A stretch of 49,751 nt of DNA. Source: CAYYMH01 sp964472785. Its GTDB lineage: Bacteria > Zhuqueibacterota > Zhuqueibacteria > Thermofontimicrobiales > Thermofontimicrobiaceae. Position 1 is the first letter of the stretch, and each line of letters begins with the position of its first letter. Below are positions 7,711 to 16,459 of this stretch, in pieces. The position numbers and the translations under genes were made by a program. The notes below the pieces were generated by a model. The model worked only from the letters and a program-made list of their open reading frames with translations. It ran no database searches and had not been told where the DNA came from. The stretch lies in NCBI GenBank assembly GCA_964472785.1, contig CAYYMH010000029.1, forward strand, positions 1 to 49,751, in the 5' to 3' direction.

Positions 7711-9168
7711 TTATTTTTCACTCATCGGATAAATGTAATTTTCACCTTTTTTAATCCGCTCGACATTTCCCTTTTTATCCAATTCAAAGACAACCAGTTC
7801 ACCATTGCCATTTTCTCCAGACATGCGAAAGGTGTGTTCACTCTCCGGATACAATACAATATACGAACCTTCAGGATTATCATCCGGCGGATAATTAAAA
7901 CCGTATAGCACCAATTTTTCATCCAGAATCATCACCTCTGTCTTCCAGTGCCCGGGGGCTTCATAAGTTCCGACATATTTTTTCCATTCAGGATTAAATT
8001 CAATCGGCGCTGTTTTTGGTTTCATTACTTTTAAAACAGCCGGCACAATCATATCGAACAACTTCAGTGCGAATTTGGAAGGGCTACCGTCTTCTCCATT
8101 GGAAAAAACAACCACTCCAACTTTATCATCTTCACAGAAGTAAATTTGAGACCGATAACCACCGACCCAACCGCCATGGCCAACCTGTGTCTTGTCCCCG
8201 TACTTGCGAATGCTGAATCCCAAACCCCAGCCGCTGGACCAACTGGGCTGCAACCAGTGAACGCGGTGCATTTCTTTTAAGGTGCTGGCTTTCAAAATCT
8301 GGTTCCCACCGACATTATTGGATTCGAGAAACTGGAAGGAAATAAACCTGGCTAAATCCTCCACATTCGAGGTCATGTTTGCCGCGGGTGTCAGTGCTTT
8401 GGATTCGGTAAACGGCATCTCTTCCCGGGTTCCATCGGGAAGCCTGACGCCGTAGCCGGTGGCAAGTTGCTTCATTTGTTCTTTTGATAATTGCACACTG
8501 GTGCTGTACATTTTTAACGGCTGAAGAATATGGTTAACAATATAGTTTTCGTAATCCTCACCCGATACCGATTCAACAATCTGACCCAGCAGCGCCATGG
8601 CTAAATTTGAATATTTCCATTTTGTTGCAGTCGGAAAGATGGTCTCCTGATCCGGCAGCTCCGCTTTAATTTGCTCGATAGTGGGGAATTCGTGATCTGT
8701 CCAGTAGGGAAATGCCGCTTCTCTGGGCAAGCCCGTAGTATGGGTTAAAATATGCCAGATCGTAATCGGCGGATCATCCGGGTAACGATCCTGGATTTTG
8801 AACCAGGGCAAGTATTTGGTAATCGGATCATCGAGTTCCAACTTACCGGCGTCCCGAAGCTGCATGATCGCTGTGCTGGTAAACAGTTTGGTGATTGAAG
8901 CGATTCGGAATAGTGTCTGTGGCGTCACCGGTGTTTTCTCTTCCATGTCGGCAAAACCGAATCCTTTTTTCCAGATAAGTTCCTGATCGTAAACGATCCC
9001 CATGGTCAGACCCGGCAAATTGTAATATTCCATCTGCGATTCAACCCAGGTTTCGAACAATTTTATTTTCGATTGAATTTCCGGATTTTCATTGATATTT
9101 TTATTCTGTGAAAAACCGAAAGAAGCGATAATTAACAGCATCGTCAAAATAAAACCAATTTTTTTCAT
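7711..9168 (-). CDS. Secreted serine hydrolase of the class C beta-lactamase/penicillin-binding family
   Basis: This 485-residue protein has a signal peptide (MKKIGFILTMLLIIASFGFS) and then the beta-lactamase-fold catalytic domain: SITK (Ser91-Lys94), YSN (Tyr186) and HGGWVGGY (about 325) in the place of KTG. Such proteins act outside the inner membrane as peptidases, esterases or D-amino-acid hydrolases; true beta-lactamase activity is less likely. A C-terminal beta-rich domain (about 390-485) follows, as in many family members. The frame opens further upstream at 9198, but ATG 9168 has AGGAG at 9177-9181 with 8-base spacing and begins the signal peptide, so I use it. Transcribed alone. Confidence 0.93.
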   Translation of the reverse strand: MKKIGFILTMLLIIASFGFSQNKNINENPEIQSKIKLFETWVESQMEYYNLPGLTMGIVYDQELIWKKGFGFADMEEKTPVTPQTLFRIASITKLFTSTAIMQLRDAGKLELDDPITKYLPWFKIQDRYPDDPPITIWHILTHTTGLPREAAFPYWTDHEFPTIEQIKAELPDQETIFPTATKWKYSNLAMALLGQIVESVSGEDYENYIVNHILQPLKMYSTSVQLSKEQMKQLATGYGVRLPDGTREEMPFTESKALTPAANMTSNVEDLARFISFQFLESNNVGGNQILKASTLKEMHRVHWLQPSWSSGWGLGFSIRKYGDKTQVGHGGWVGGYRSQIYFCEDDKVGVVVFSNGEDGSPSKFALKLFDMIVPAVLKVMKPKTAPIEFNPEWKKYVGTYEAPGHWKTEVMILDEKLVLYGFNYPPDDNPEGSYIVLYPESEHTFRMSGENGNGELVVFELDKKGNVERIKKGENYIYPMSEK

Positions 9169-9238
9169 CTTGCATGCTCCTGTTTCTTTTGTCTGCAATC
9201 AGCGAAAATTAAAATAAGTGTTAAAAATAAAAGGATTT

Positions 9239-9322
9239 AATCCGTCAGGATTTTAAAACGCTGATTTATTAACCTATTTTAAAGTTCTAATCCGTTAGAA
9301 TTTTATAAAATGCTTACGCATT
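9239..9322. repeat. Cluster of three REP-like mini-hairpins
   Basis: Three short perfect stems with 4-base loops lie in a row: AATCC/GGATT around GTCA (9239-9252), TTCTAA/TTAGAA around TCCG (9285-9300), and AATGC/GCATT around TTAC (9309-9322). The stem sequences differ while the layout is the same. The cluster fills the gap between the S46 peptidase stop (9403) and the serine hydrolase start, and resembles the cluster at 11734-11891. Confidence 0.6.
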
Positions 9323-9402
9323 AATTCCGGTCTATTCATTATTATATAGACAAGATGAACCAGCGAAAAGTTGCCTGGCTTCAGCATAAAACATTAAAAA
9401 TA

Positions 9403-11556
9403 TTATTTCGTGACTCCCATTTCTTCCAACAAATAATCCGCTCCGCCAAACTCCTGCGTCACCCAAAGCACATAGCGGATGTCCACGCCAATCGAGCGGC
9501 TGTAATCCTGACTCCAGGCAAAATCGTTGATCGTGGCTTCGAAAGCCCGGTCAAAATTGATACCCACCATTTCGCCGCGCGCGTTCAGGATCGGACTGCC
9601 GGAATTACCACCGGTAGTGTCCATATCATAAAGTATTGCCACCGGCACGCCCTCCACGCTTTCTTTGTAAAATTGACCGAACTCTTCAGCTTTAATGAGC
9701 TCAATCAACTTCTCCGGTGTGTCAAACGGTTCCTCTCCGGTGGTTTTTTGCAGTACGCCATTCGTTGAGGTAATCGGCTGATAGTAAACCGCATCCCGAG
9801 GTGAATAGCCCCGAATGTGACCGAACGTCAATCGCAGGGTGCCGTTGGCGTCCGGTACAAAATCGGTTGCCAGAAATTCCTTTTTCACATCAATCAGTTG
9901 GGCGTGCAATTTATCCAGTTTTCCCTGACGTGTTTCCTGTGTTTCTTCCAATTTTTGATAAATCGGATACAGGTTAATCGCTAGTCGGACGAACGGATCA
10001 TCCATTTTTTTAACTTGTTTGGGTGTTCTGCCAAAAGCATCATTTAACACCTCTTCGTTTGCTAATTTGGATTTGGCGTAGGCTTTAGCAATAAATTGAT
10101 CAATGGCTTGCACCAAATCTTTTTGACCGACGATGTTCTCGACAGCATCGATTTTTTGACCTGCCGGTAATCGGGCTGCACGGATCAGCATCTCCCGGAA
10201 AACAATCTTATCCGCAGGCTCGTAATAATTTCTCAATCCCATCACGGTGCGCTGTTTAGTGCGGTCGAAATTCCGGTCCATAAAGGCGGACTTGCGCTCC
10301 AGATCGTCTTTTTGCCGCTCAATCGACGTTTCGTAAACCGTGTACGCCCAAATAAGCAAATTCGAACTGCGCCGGAGATAGCTCAAAATCAGCTCATAGT
10401 CTGCGCGTTCTCGAATTTCCTGATAAATTGTCCCGATCTCTTTTAACAGGTTGCCGTAAGTTTCCTTTCGCTCGGGATCAGCCTCAATAAACTGCTGCAT
10501 TTTTTTCTCCTGCTGTCGCTTTTTCTCCACCAGGTTCAGGCGACCCAGTCCGATCAATTTGCCGCGGTAGTTCTTTTCCGTATTCGAGAGCCCTTTGATC
10601 GGGGATAGCATTTTTAACGCGACTTCGCGATTCTCTTTACTCAGCTCTTGCATCACACGAATTTGCCACTGGTACCAATCCACGACAAACGGCATTCGAA
10701 CTTCCTCCTGATAAGCCACGTAATACGAAGTCCGATGGCGATAGGTTCTGCCCGGATATCCCAGAATAAACACAAAATCTTCTTCGTCCACACCATCAGG
10801 GGCAACCTTCAAAAATGTCTTTGGCTGATAAGGCACATTATCTTCGGCATAATCCGCCGAAGATCCGTCCGGCGCTACATACGCCCGCATGAAGGAAAAA
10901 TCACCGGTGTGACGGGGCCACATCCAGTTGTCCACTTCACCGCCAAAATTACCAATGGAACGAGGCGGCGCGTACACCAGCCGGATGTCTTTGAGATAAG
11001 TGTAAATAAACAGCACATAAGTTTTTCCGATAAACATCTCCGACACATCCGCGCGCTTGCTTGGATGTTCATCTTCCGCCCGTTTGATAATCTCTTTCAT
11101 TTTTCGTTCGATGGCTTTGGTGCGTTCGGCAAAATCCATGTCGTCGGTGACCGCACTTAACACTTCATCCGACACATCACGGTAGGATTCAGTGATCCGC
11201 ACGGTGTAACCTTTGGCAGGAATTTCATCCGCCTGTGTTTCCGCCAGAAATCCGTTTTTGATATAATCGTGTTCCGTAGTGCTGGCGCGCTGAACTGCGC
11301 CGTAAGCACAGTGATGATTGGTCAAAATCAAGCCATTTTCCGACACGAACGAGCCTGTGCAGCCGCCCACCTTGCAGATCCCGTCAATCAGGCTGATGCC
11401 GTCCGGGTTGTACACATCCAGCGCGGTGATTTCCAACCCTTTTTCCTGCAGATTCAATTGGTGAATTTCGCTGATCGGATACATGCCTTCTTCGGCAGTG
11501 ATATTCGAGATAATCAGCATCAGCACGAATAAGAAAGAGATTAAATATTTTTTCAT
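9403..11556 (-). CDS. S46-family dipeptidyl-peptidase, DPP11-like (Asp/Glu-specific) by key residue
   Basis: This 717-residue secreted serine peptidase has a signal peptide (about 1-21). It carries the S46 chymotrypsin-like triad: His82 in LTNHHCAYG, Asp in WPRHTGDFSFMR (about 218) and Ser652 in TTGGNSGSP. S46 enzymes release dipeptides from the N-terminus of peptides in the periplasm and feed amino-acid metabolism. The residue that separates DPP11 from DPP7 (Arg673 against Gly in Porphyromonas enzymes) appears here as Arg670 in GINFDRAF, with the same offset as the nucleophile, so acidic P1 specificity is inferred. A helical domain sits between the two catalytic halves (about 290-560). ATG start with AGGAG 9 bases upstream. 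Confidence 0.96.
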   Translation of the reverse strand: MKKYLISFLFVLMLIISNITAEEGMYPISEIHQLNLQEKGLEITALDVYNPDGISLIDGICKVGGCTGSFVSENGLILTNHHCAYGAVQRASTTEHDYIKNGFLAETQADEIPAKGYTVRITESYRDVSDEVLSAVTDDMDFAERTKAIERKMKEIIKRAEDEHPSKRADVSEMFIGKTYVLFIYTYLKDIRLVYAPPRSIGNFGGEVDNWMWPRHTGDFSFMRAYVAPDGSSADYAEDNVPYQPKTFLKVAPDGVDEEDFVFILGYPGRTYRHRTSYYVAYQEEVRMPFVVDWYQWQIRVMQELSKENREVALKMLSPIKGLSNTEKNYRGKLIGLGRLNLVEKKRQQEKKMQQFIEADPERKETYGNLLKEIGTIYQEIRERADYELILSYLRRSSNLLIWAYTVYETSIERQKDDLERKSAFMDRNFDRTKQRTVMGLRNYYEPADKIVFREMLIRAARLPAGQKIDAVENIVGQKDLVQAIDQFIAKAYAKSKLANEEVLNDAFGRTPKQVKKMDDPFVRLAINLYPIYQKLEETQETRQGKLDKLHAQLIDVKKEFLATDFVPDANGTLRLTFGHIRGYSPRDAVYYQPITSTNGVLQKTTGEEPFDTPEKLIELIKAEEFGQFYKESVEGVPVAILYDMDTTGGNSGSPILNARGEMVGINFDRAFEATINDFAWSQDYSRSIGVDIRYVLWVTQEFGGADYLLEEMGVTK

Positions 11557-11733
11557 TTGTGAGGACTCCTGTTTTGTTGGTGGTGTTATTTGATTCTTAA
11601 AATAAAATATGTTTCGTCCCTTAACGGCACTATTTTATGAAAGTTCAACTTTTAATATAAAAATTTTTAGCTTTAAAACAAGCAGAAAATATTTTTGGTT
11701 GAAATAACACTTTGTGGGGCAGGTAGTAACGTT

Positions 11734-11891
11734 CAACCCTTTCAGGGTTGGTAATGTTTTTTCATTTGAAGGCTACAAAGGTTGAACACCTTCGGTGTTC
11801 TCCTTGTCGATTCTTTATATAACGAATCCCGAAGGGATTCAACATTTGTAGAAAAAAATATGTCTGATGATAACAACTCCGATAGGAGTTG
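11734..11891. repeat. Cluster of four REP-like mini-hairpins
   Basis: Four perfect 7-bp stems with 3-4-base loops: CAACCCT-TTC-AGGGTTG (11734-11750), GAACACC-TTC-GGTGTTC (11784-11800), GAATCCC-GAA-GGGATTC (11824-11840) and CAACTCC-GATA-GGAGTTG (11874-11891). Spacing between hairpin centres is 40-50 bases. Each has a different stem but the same plan, with GTT/GAAC context, so selection seems to act on the hairpin rather than on sequence. Similar units are commonly linked with REP/RAYT-type elements; no RAYT transposase is in the window. Confidence 0.7.
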
Positions 11892-12087
11892 AACAATAAA
11901 ACGTTCTATGGAGCACAGCATTTGGAGTAGTACAAGATCGACAATAGTAAATAAACCTTATTATGGCTTTTTCGACTTTAGTAGCAAAATGATATCATTT
12001 AGATTTACCTTTTTTATTTGCATTATTTCCAATTTTTCTGAAAAAAAGCCGGGTGTATGAATTCAACACCCAAAATTATGAACGAGA

Positions 12088-12215
12088 GGGCTGTATCAAA
12101 AGTTAACTTGTAGTGACGAATTTATTCGTCAAATACCATATATTTTGTGGAGCGAATAAATTCGCTACTACAAATTGGGCTAAACATCTTGCATCAGGAC
12201 TTTTGATACAACCCC
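12088..12215 (-). mobile_element. MITE copy 1 (128 bp)
   Basis: Ends read GGGCTGTATCAAAAGT (12088-12103) and ACTTTTGATACAACCCC (12199-12215), a 16-bp terminal inverted repeat with one mismatch. Inside lies a second inverted repeat around GCGAATTTATTCG. The reverse complement is about 95% identical to copy 3 (47997-48126) and slightly less to copy 2. There is no coding capacity. No convincing target duplication flanks this copy. Confidence 0.85.
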
Positions 12216-12324
12216 GCTGATAAATCAAAATGAGATCAGTCAACCACTTCAGTGATTTTTACCGATAGATAATAAAATTATTTTAACTTCTTCTCACAAT
12301 GAACAAAAACTGTACAAATCAAGT

Positions 12325-12726
12325 TTAATCGGACAATTCTTTCCTTTCTAATATCACCAACCACATCCACCCGATCCCGCTACCAACAACGTAATACACA
12401 AAATCACTCCACACAAACGAATTTCCCAAAATTGTGCGACCCAGAAAATTCCCGCGGATCGTTTCCAGAAATGGGGGATGCCAGAGTTGTAATATTTCCA
12501 GCAGGCAGGTCACGACGAAAACGGTGACTGCAATTTTGAGCGGACTCCATTTTGGCAGCGACAAAAAAATCACCAGACACCAGAATATTTCGTAAAATAC
12601 ACCACCGAGTGAATTGTTCACCCAATCGGCGCCAAGTCCGCTGTAAAACTTACTGGCAAATCCAATCGGTATGATAAACAAAATGGACAAGATAGTCCGG
12701 CGGTTTTTAATGAGCCATTTTCGCAT
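12325..12726 (-). CDS. DUF2809-family membrane protein
   Basis: This 133-residue integral membrane protein has four predicted hydrophobic helices. The motif LLEILQLWHPPFLETIR followed by LGRTILGNSFVWSDFVYYVVG is the hallmark of DUF2809, whose function is unknown. I place the start at ATG 12726; the frame opens at 12762, but those extra codons come from a low-complexity AT-rich repeat (12752-12787) and add nothing typical of the family. Neither start has a clear Shine-Dalgarno sequence. It is flanked by long non-coding stretches and probably stands alone. Confidence 0.8.
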   Translation of the reverse strand: MRKWLIKNRRTILSILFIIPIGFASKFYSGLGADWVNNSLGGVFYEIFWCLVIFLSLPKWSPLKIAVTVFVVTCLLEILQLWHPPFLETIRGNFLGRTILGNSFVWSDFVYYVVGSGIGWMWLVILERKELSD

Positions 12727-13140
12727 GGTGATTTCGCTTTTATTAATATTGACCATTAACAATTAACCGTTCACCATTGATCATTATCAGAAAAATTTAT
12801 TACCAATGCTAATCCCTAACGCAGCAAAGCCGCAACCAAAATAGAACGCGGATGACACGGATTAAACGGATTTGCACGGATTAAAAAAATTGATCTGAAA
12901 TTTTGTTAAAATAACAAAGTTTTTGGGTGTAATAGAATAATAAATTCGCGGACATTCATTCAGATCAAAAACCTACTGCTCTGGTTTTTGCAGAAATACT
13001 TAACGCTCTTAAATTGTGAATTCTTTTCCCAAAATAACAGATGCTATCCTGACCAGCAGAATAGCATCTGATGTGTGTTTGAATGAATTATTTGAAATTG
13101 TGTTTTGAAATTTCTTTATTTTCGCAAATCAGTCTGACTG
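12727..13140. other. Intergenic stretch with low-complexity repeats and a terminator hairpin
   Basis: 12752-12787 is a degenerate repeat of ATTAAC/CCATT words. 12852-12888 repeats ACGGATT three times (ACGGATTAAACGGATTTGC and onward). The hairpin at 13038-13070 is described separately. No gene is seen. Confidence 0.7.
13029..13070 (-). terminator. Likely intrinsic terminator after the C1A protease gene
   Basis: CAGATGCTAT (13038-13047) and ATAGCATCTG (13061-13070) form a perfect 10-bp stem, extended by CTG/CAG after one mismatch, with a 5-base inner loop. On the - strand it is followed by TTATTTT. It lies about 70 bases past the stop codon at 13141. Confidence 0.6.
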
Positions 13141-16104
13141 CTATTTAAGCAATATCATCTTCCGCGTCTCGTGAAATTTACCTTTCACATTGACCTGATA
13201 CAGAAAGACACCGGATCCGACAGTCTGTCCTTTATCATTTCTGCCATCCCATCCAATTTCATGACGTCCTGCAGATTGATACTGATTCAAAAGATTCCGC
13301 ACCACTTTTCCGTTAATGTTGTAAATCGTAATGTGTACCTCTGCCGGTTCCGGCATGGTGTAACGGAAACTGGTATTCAAATTGAATGGATTAGGGTAGT
13401 TTTGCGATAGATTCCATTCGGTCGGGACACGTTCAGCCGACTCATCCGTTTGAACATCAGTCGGATTGGTTGGATAGATTTCCACATCATCGATGAGCAC
13501 ACCAGCCATGGATACGGAACCATTGGAAACAAAATGAAATCTGACCCAAATTTTTTCGTAACCGCTGTCGATAAACTGTGTCAATCCAACCTCACGTTGC
13601 GTCCAGGCTCGGAAATTATTACCGGTTAAAGAGTCCAACGTTGTCCAGTTTACCTTATCGCCGCTTGCTTCGATATAGCAGACATCCGAATCCGGCTCCG
13701 TGACATATTTGGTCCAGTATTTGAGCGTCGCAGCATCGATCGAGGTCACATCAAATCCCGGAGCAAAAGTCATGTACGCATCCATGTTTTCCCTATATGG
13801 TAAATTCCCGCCGTTGACGTGAGCAGCAAACTCTCCGGTATGTCCCATAAGCACATTGGTGATACCCCAGCCACCGGTAAAAGTCCACAACCCGGTTTCC
13901 GTTTCAAAACCATCCACCAGATTGCTGACCGTGGTGAGGGACTGGTACTGATTATTGTAAGTGTTGTAATCATCAACGATATTTTCCAATGAAATTTGAA
14001 AGTCCAGTTCACCGGTTTCAGTCATCAGCAGTGGTTTGAAATTAATCACCTTGATTTCGCCAGCGAGTAACGTTTCGACAAAAGCGGTATCGCTGTAAAT
14101 TTCCGTTCCCTGATTTAAAGCCCGGCAGACGACATTAAAGTTTGCTTCATTATTTAAGCCTTCGTTTGCAATCTCAGCGCCCAGATCGATTGGAAACAAG
14201 ATCGGAATATTTTCACCAGGGAGCCACACCTTTTTTATTGCCAGATCGTGCGCTGGTTTTTGAAGATTAAAACTGACACCGATCGGAAGCATACCGACGG
14301 TGGTATCGCTTGAACTCACATAAATTTTCGCTGAATAAGCTCCGGCGTCCAATTCGCGAGTGTTGATTGAAATTCCGATTTCAGTGGAATCATTCGCTGA
14401 TATTGTCCCGGATCGGTTTGTGACATCCAGCCAGTCCGCAGCTTCCTGCAAACTGAATCCATCGCGCCGCATGTCACCATTGTCTTCACCATTGTTTTCA
14501 AAAATAATATTCGCGCCGTCAGCAACCTGGATATTATCAACAAAAAAACCAAGCAGTGATGGATCATCAGGCCTACTATATGCCATATCGGAAGCTAATG
14601 CAAATCTAATAATAGTCTGATCGGATTTGTAGGCAGATAAATCGAACTCTGCCTGCTTCCAGCCATTACTTAAACCGGCCCAACCGGCGATGCCATGACC
14701 ATAATTCCAACCCTGCTCTGGATGTCCAAAGCTCCATAAACTTTGCGTATTGTACTGTGGTGTGCTCGGCATGAGTACATCAAATGTCTTGCCGCCGTCC
14801 GTGGACACCCAGACATTGCAACCGTCCCAGCCGTCATAATTCGGATCCGTGTCTGACGCTCCGGCTGGATCTTCCATCGCCCACTTCACCATACAGGTCA
14901 ACTTGGGTGCTGATGTTGTTGACAGATCTAATTCTGGAGTGTACAAGTAATCCAACCAGTGATCTGAATAGCCGCCGATCGCTTTATTACCGCACCACCA
15001 GGAAACACCATCATAAGCGCTGAAGTTATCAGAGTGAAATTGCAGCTCGACTTTATAATCGAATGATGTGTAAATTAAATTATTGTCGCCATTATTTTTA
15101 ATGGTTACATCTTGAACGATGGAATCACCGCGTGTCAGACTAAGGGAAAAGTTATTGTTTGGTATATCGAGTGAAGCCGGAGAACCTATTTCATCCCAGA
15201 TAAAAGGAGAATAACTGCCCATTTCGCTGTCACCCCATTTAATGCGAAAATAACCGTTCTCTCCCCATTGCGGCCCCCAACTGTTCTTCACAATCCAGTA
15301 CTCACCTTCGTCATCCCAACCAACGATCAAAACACCATGTCCGCCCTCAGATTCTCCCCACACATGCTCATAAACACCGCCGCCGTAGCTCATGAAATCT
15401 GAATAAACCGTAAAACTAACGGATAACGGATGTAAATAAACCGCACGTTTAATATTTTCAACGATGGGTTCTTCCATTGTTACATATCCCCATCCGGGAA
15501 AGCTGACTGCCTGACTTTGCCAATCCGGGCAGGCATCTCCGCAGGGAATGGTATCATCGGCTTCGTACGGCATGCACGCTTCCGAGGGGATTCCAGTTTG
15601 CCTAATAAATTCTAGCGCCCAAGCAGTTGACCAGCCGCTGCATGTCCCATCGCTGCATGATAAAACAAACTGTTCCGAAAGATCGATGTTCGTATCAGGA
15701 CGGTCAAAGTGAATCTTCCACCATGACTCGACCTGAGCAACCGCTGCAAAAGCCCAACAGCTACCGCAATTCAACTGATTGGTTACCGGTGTCACCCAGT
15801 TGCCATTATTATTTCGCCAATCAAAATGGGCGGGCAAATCATCCTGAGTTGGTAGTGAAATGTATTTCTCCTGTGCCAATTCAGGGTCTGGGTCCTCTAA
15901 AATTTCACCGATGAGCATTTCTTTTTGCTCGGGTGATAACTTTGTCACCCAATTTTCAGTCGCCGTCCAGTTGGCGCCCTTGGCTTGAATCGCTTGCTGA
16001 ATCTGTTTAATTTCATCTTTATTCAGTGCAAAGGATTGAACAGCAAAAAGTAGAGAAAGAATTAAAAATAAAACAAAAAATAATTGAAGATGTTTCCGCT
16101 CCAT
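13141..16104 (-). CDS. Secreted papain-like (C1A) cysteine protease with T9SS-type C-terminal sorting domain
   Basis: This 987-residue extracellular or surface protease has a signal peptide (about 1-27), a short propeptide to about 85, then a C1A domain: Cys116 in NCGSCWAF, His256 in EGGHGVLIVGW and Asn274 in VKNSWGPQWG. The large middle (about 330-870) holds beta-sandwich modules with W/D/G-rich MAM-like or choice-of-anchor-type sequences and CARDB-like segments. The last about 85 residues (NLSQNYPNPFN ... GVFLYQVNVKG ... KMILLK) are the Por-secretion-tail/FlgD-like fold that targets proteins to the type IX system. ATG 16104 is preferred over 16107 because AGGAG (16111-16115) is then 6 bases away. 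No secretion-system genes are in the window. Confidence 0.95.
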   Translation of the reverse strand: MERKHLQLFFVLFLILSLLFAVQSFALNKDEIKQIQQAIQAKGANWTATENWVTKLSPEQKEMLIGEILEDPDPELAQEKYISLPTQDDLPAHFDWRNNNGNWVTPVTNQLNCGSCWAFAAVAQVESWWKIHFDRPDTNIDLSEQFVLSCSDGTCSGWSTAWALEFIRQTGIPSEACMPYEADDTIPCGDACPDWQSQAVSFPGWGYVTMEEPIVENIKRAVYLHPLSVSFTVYSDFMSYGGGVYEHVWGESEGGHGVLIVGWDDEGEYWIVKNSWGPQWGENGYFRIKWGDSEMGSYSPFIWDEIGSPASLDIPNNNFSLSLTRGDSIVQDVTIKNNGDNNLIYTSFDYKVELQFHSDNFSAYDGVSWWCGNKAIGGYSDHWLDYLYTPELDLSTTSAPKLTCMVKWAMEDPAGASDTDPNYDGWDGCNVWVSTDGGKTFDVLMPSTPQYNTQSLWSFGHPEQGWNYGHGIAGWAGLSNGWKQAEFDLSAYKSDQTIIRFALASDMAYSRPDDPSLLGFFVDNIQVADGANIIFENNGEDNGDMRRDGFSLQEAADWLDVTNRSGTISANDSTEIGISINTRELDAGAYSAKIYVSSSDTTVGMLPIGVSFNLQKPAHDLAIKKVWLPGENIPILFPIDLGAEIANEGLNNEANFNVVCRALNQGTEIYSDTAFVETLLAGEIKVINFKPLLMTETGELDFQISLENIVDDYNTYNNQYQSLTTVSNLVDGFETETGLWTFTGGWGITNVLMGHTGEFAAHVNGGNLPYRENMDAYMTFAPGFDVTSIDAATLKYWTKYVTEPDSDVCYIEASGDKVNWTTLDSLTGNNFRAWTQREVGLTQFIDSGYEKIWVRFHFVSNGSVSMAGVLIDDVEIYPTNPTDVQTDESAERVPTEWNLSQNYPNPFNLNTSFRYTMPEPAEVHITIYNINGKVVRNLLNQYQSAGRHEIGWDGRNDKGQTVGSGVFLYQVNVKGKFHETRKMILLK

Positions 16105-16459
16105 CATTGTCTCCTAAATTTAGAAATTTAATATTTATTGATTGTCTGCTTTAATGTACAAATTGAATGTAGAATATAGAACAAAATAGCCTAATAATCA
16201 ATAAAAAAATAAATTTATCTGTTTATATCAAATGAACAAAAACAAATTATCGGATGAAAACCAAAGTGAAACGAGCATACAAGCGAAATTCTAATTATTT
16301 TTAATTTACAATTGATTAGACACTGTTCAACAAATACCACTTGACTATAATGATATTTTTTTTTACTTTATGAAACAGGTTTCATTAAAAGTGCTGCTTA
16401 CTAATATCAAACATCGTACCTATTTCAGTAGTTCCCAAATAAATTTTAGGAGATTAATG
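16105..16459. promoter_or_regulatory. Divergent intergenic region with a candidate -10 box
   Basis: A perfect TATAAT (16346-16351) reads toward the + strand Omp85 gene and would give a leader of about 100 bases. The position 17 bases upstream (CTGTTC) is a poor -35. The rest of this 355-base, AT-rich region between divergent genes shows nothing I can support. Confidence 0.3.

Larger units (their letters stand above)
11557..12324. other. 768-base intergenic region without genes, carrying two repeat types
   Basis: No supported reading frame lies here. It holds the four-hairpin cluster at 11734-11891 and MITE copy 1 at 12088-12215. The remaining sequence is AT-rich and I see nothing further in it. 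Confidence 0.8.

Noticed and set aside
10648..11160. 170-residue + strand frame inside the S46 gene
   Set aside because: Antisense shadow; His/Arg-rich composition without a domain or start signal.
11734..11891. CRISPR array
   Set aside because: The repeated units are short hairpins with different sequences and uneven spacing; there is no constant repeat and no cas gene.
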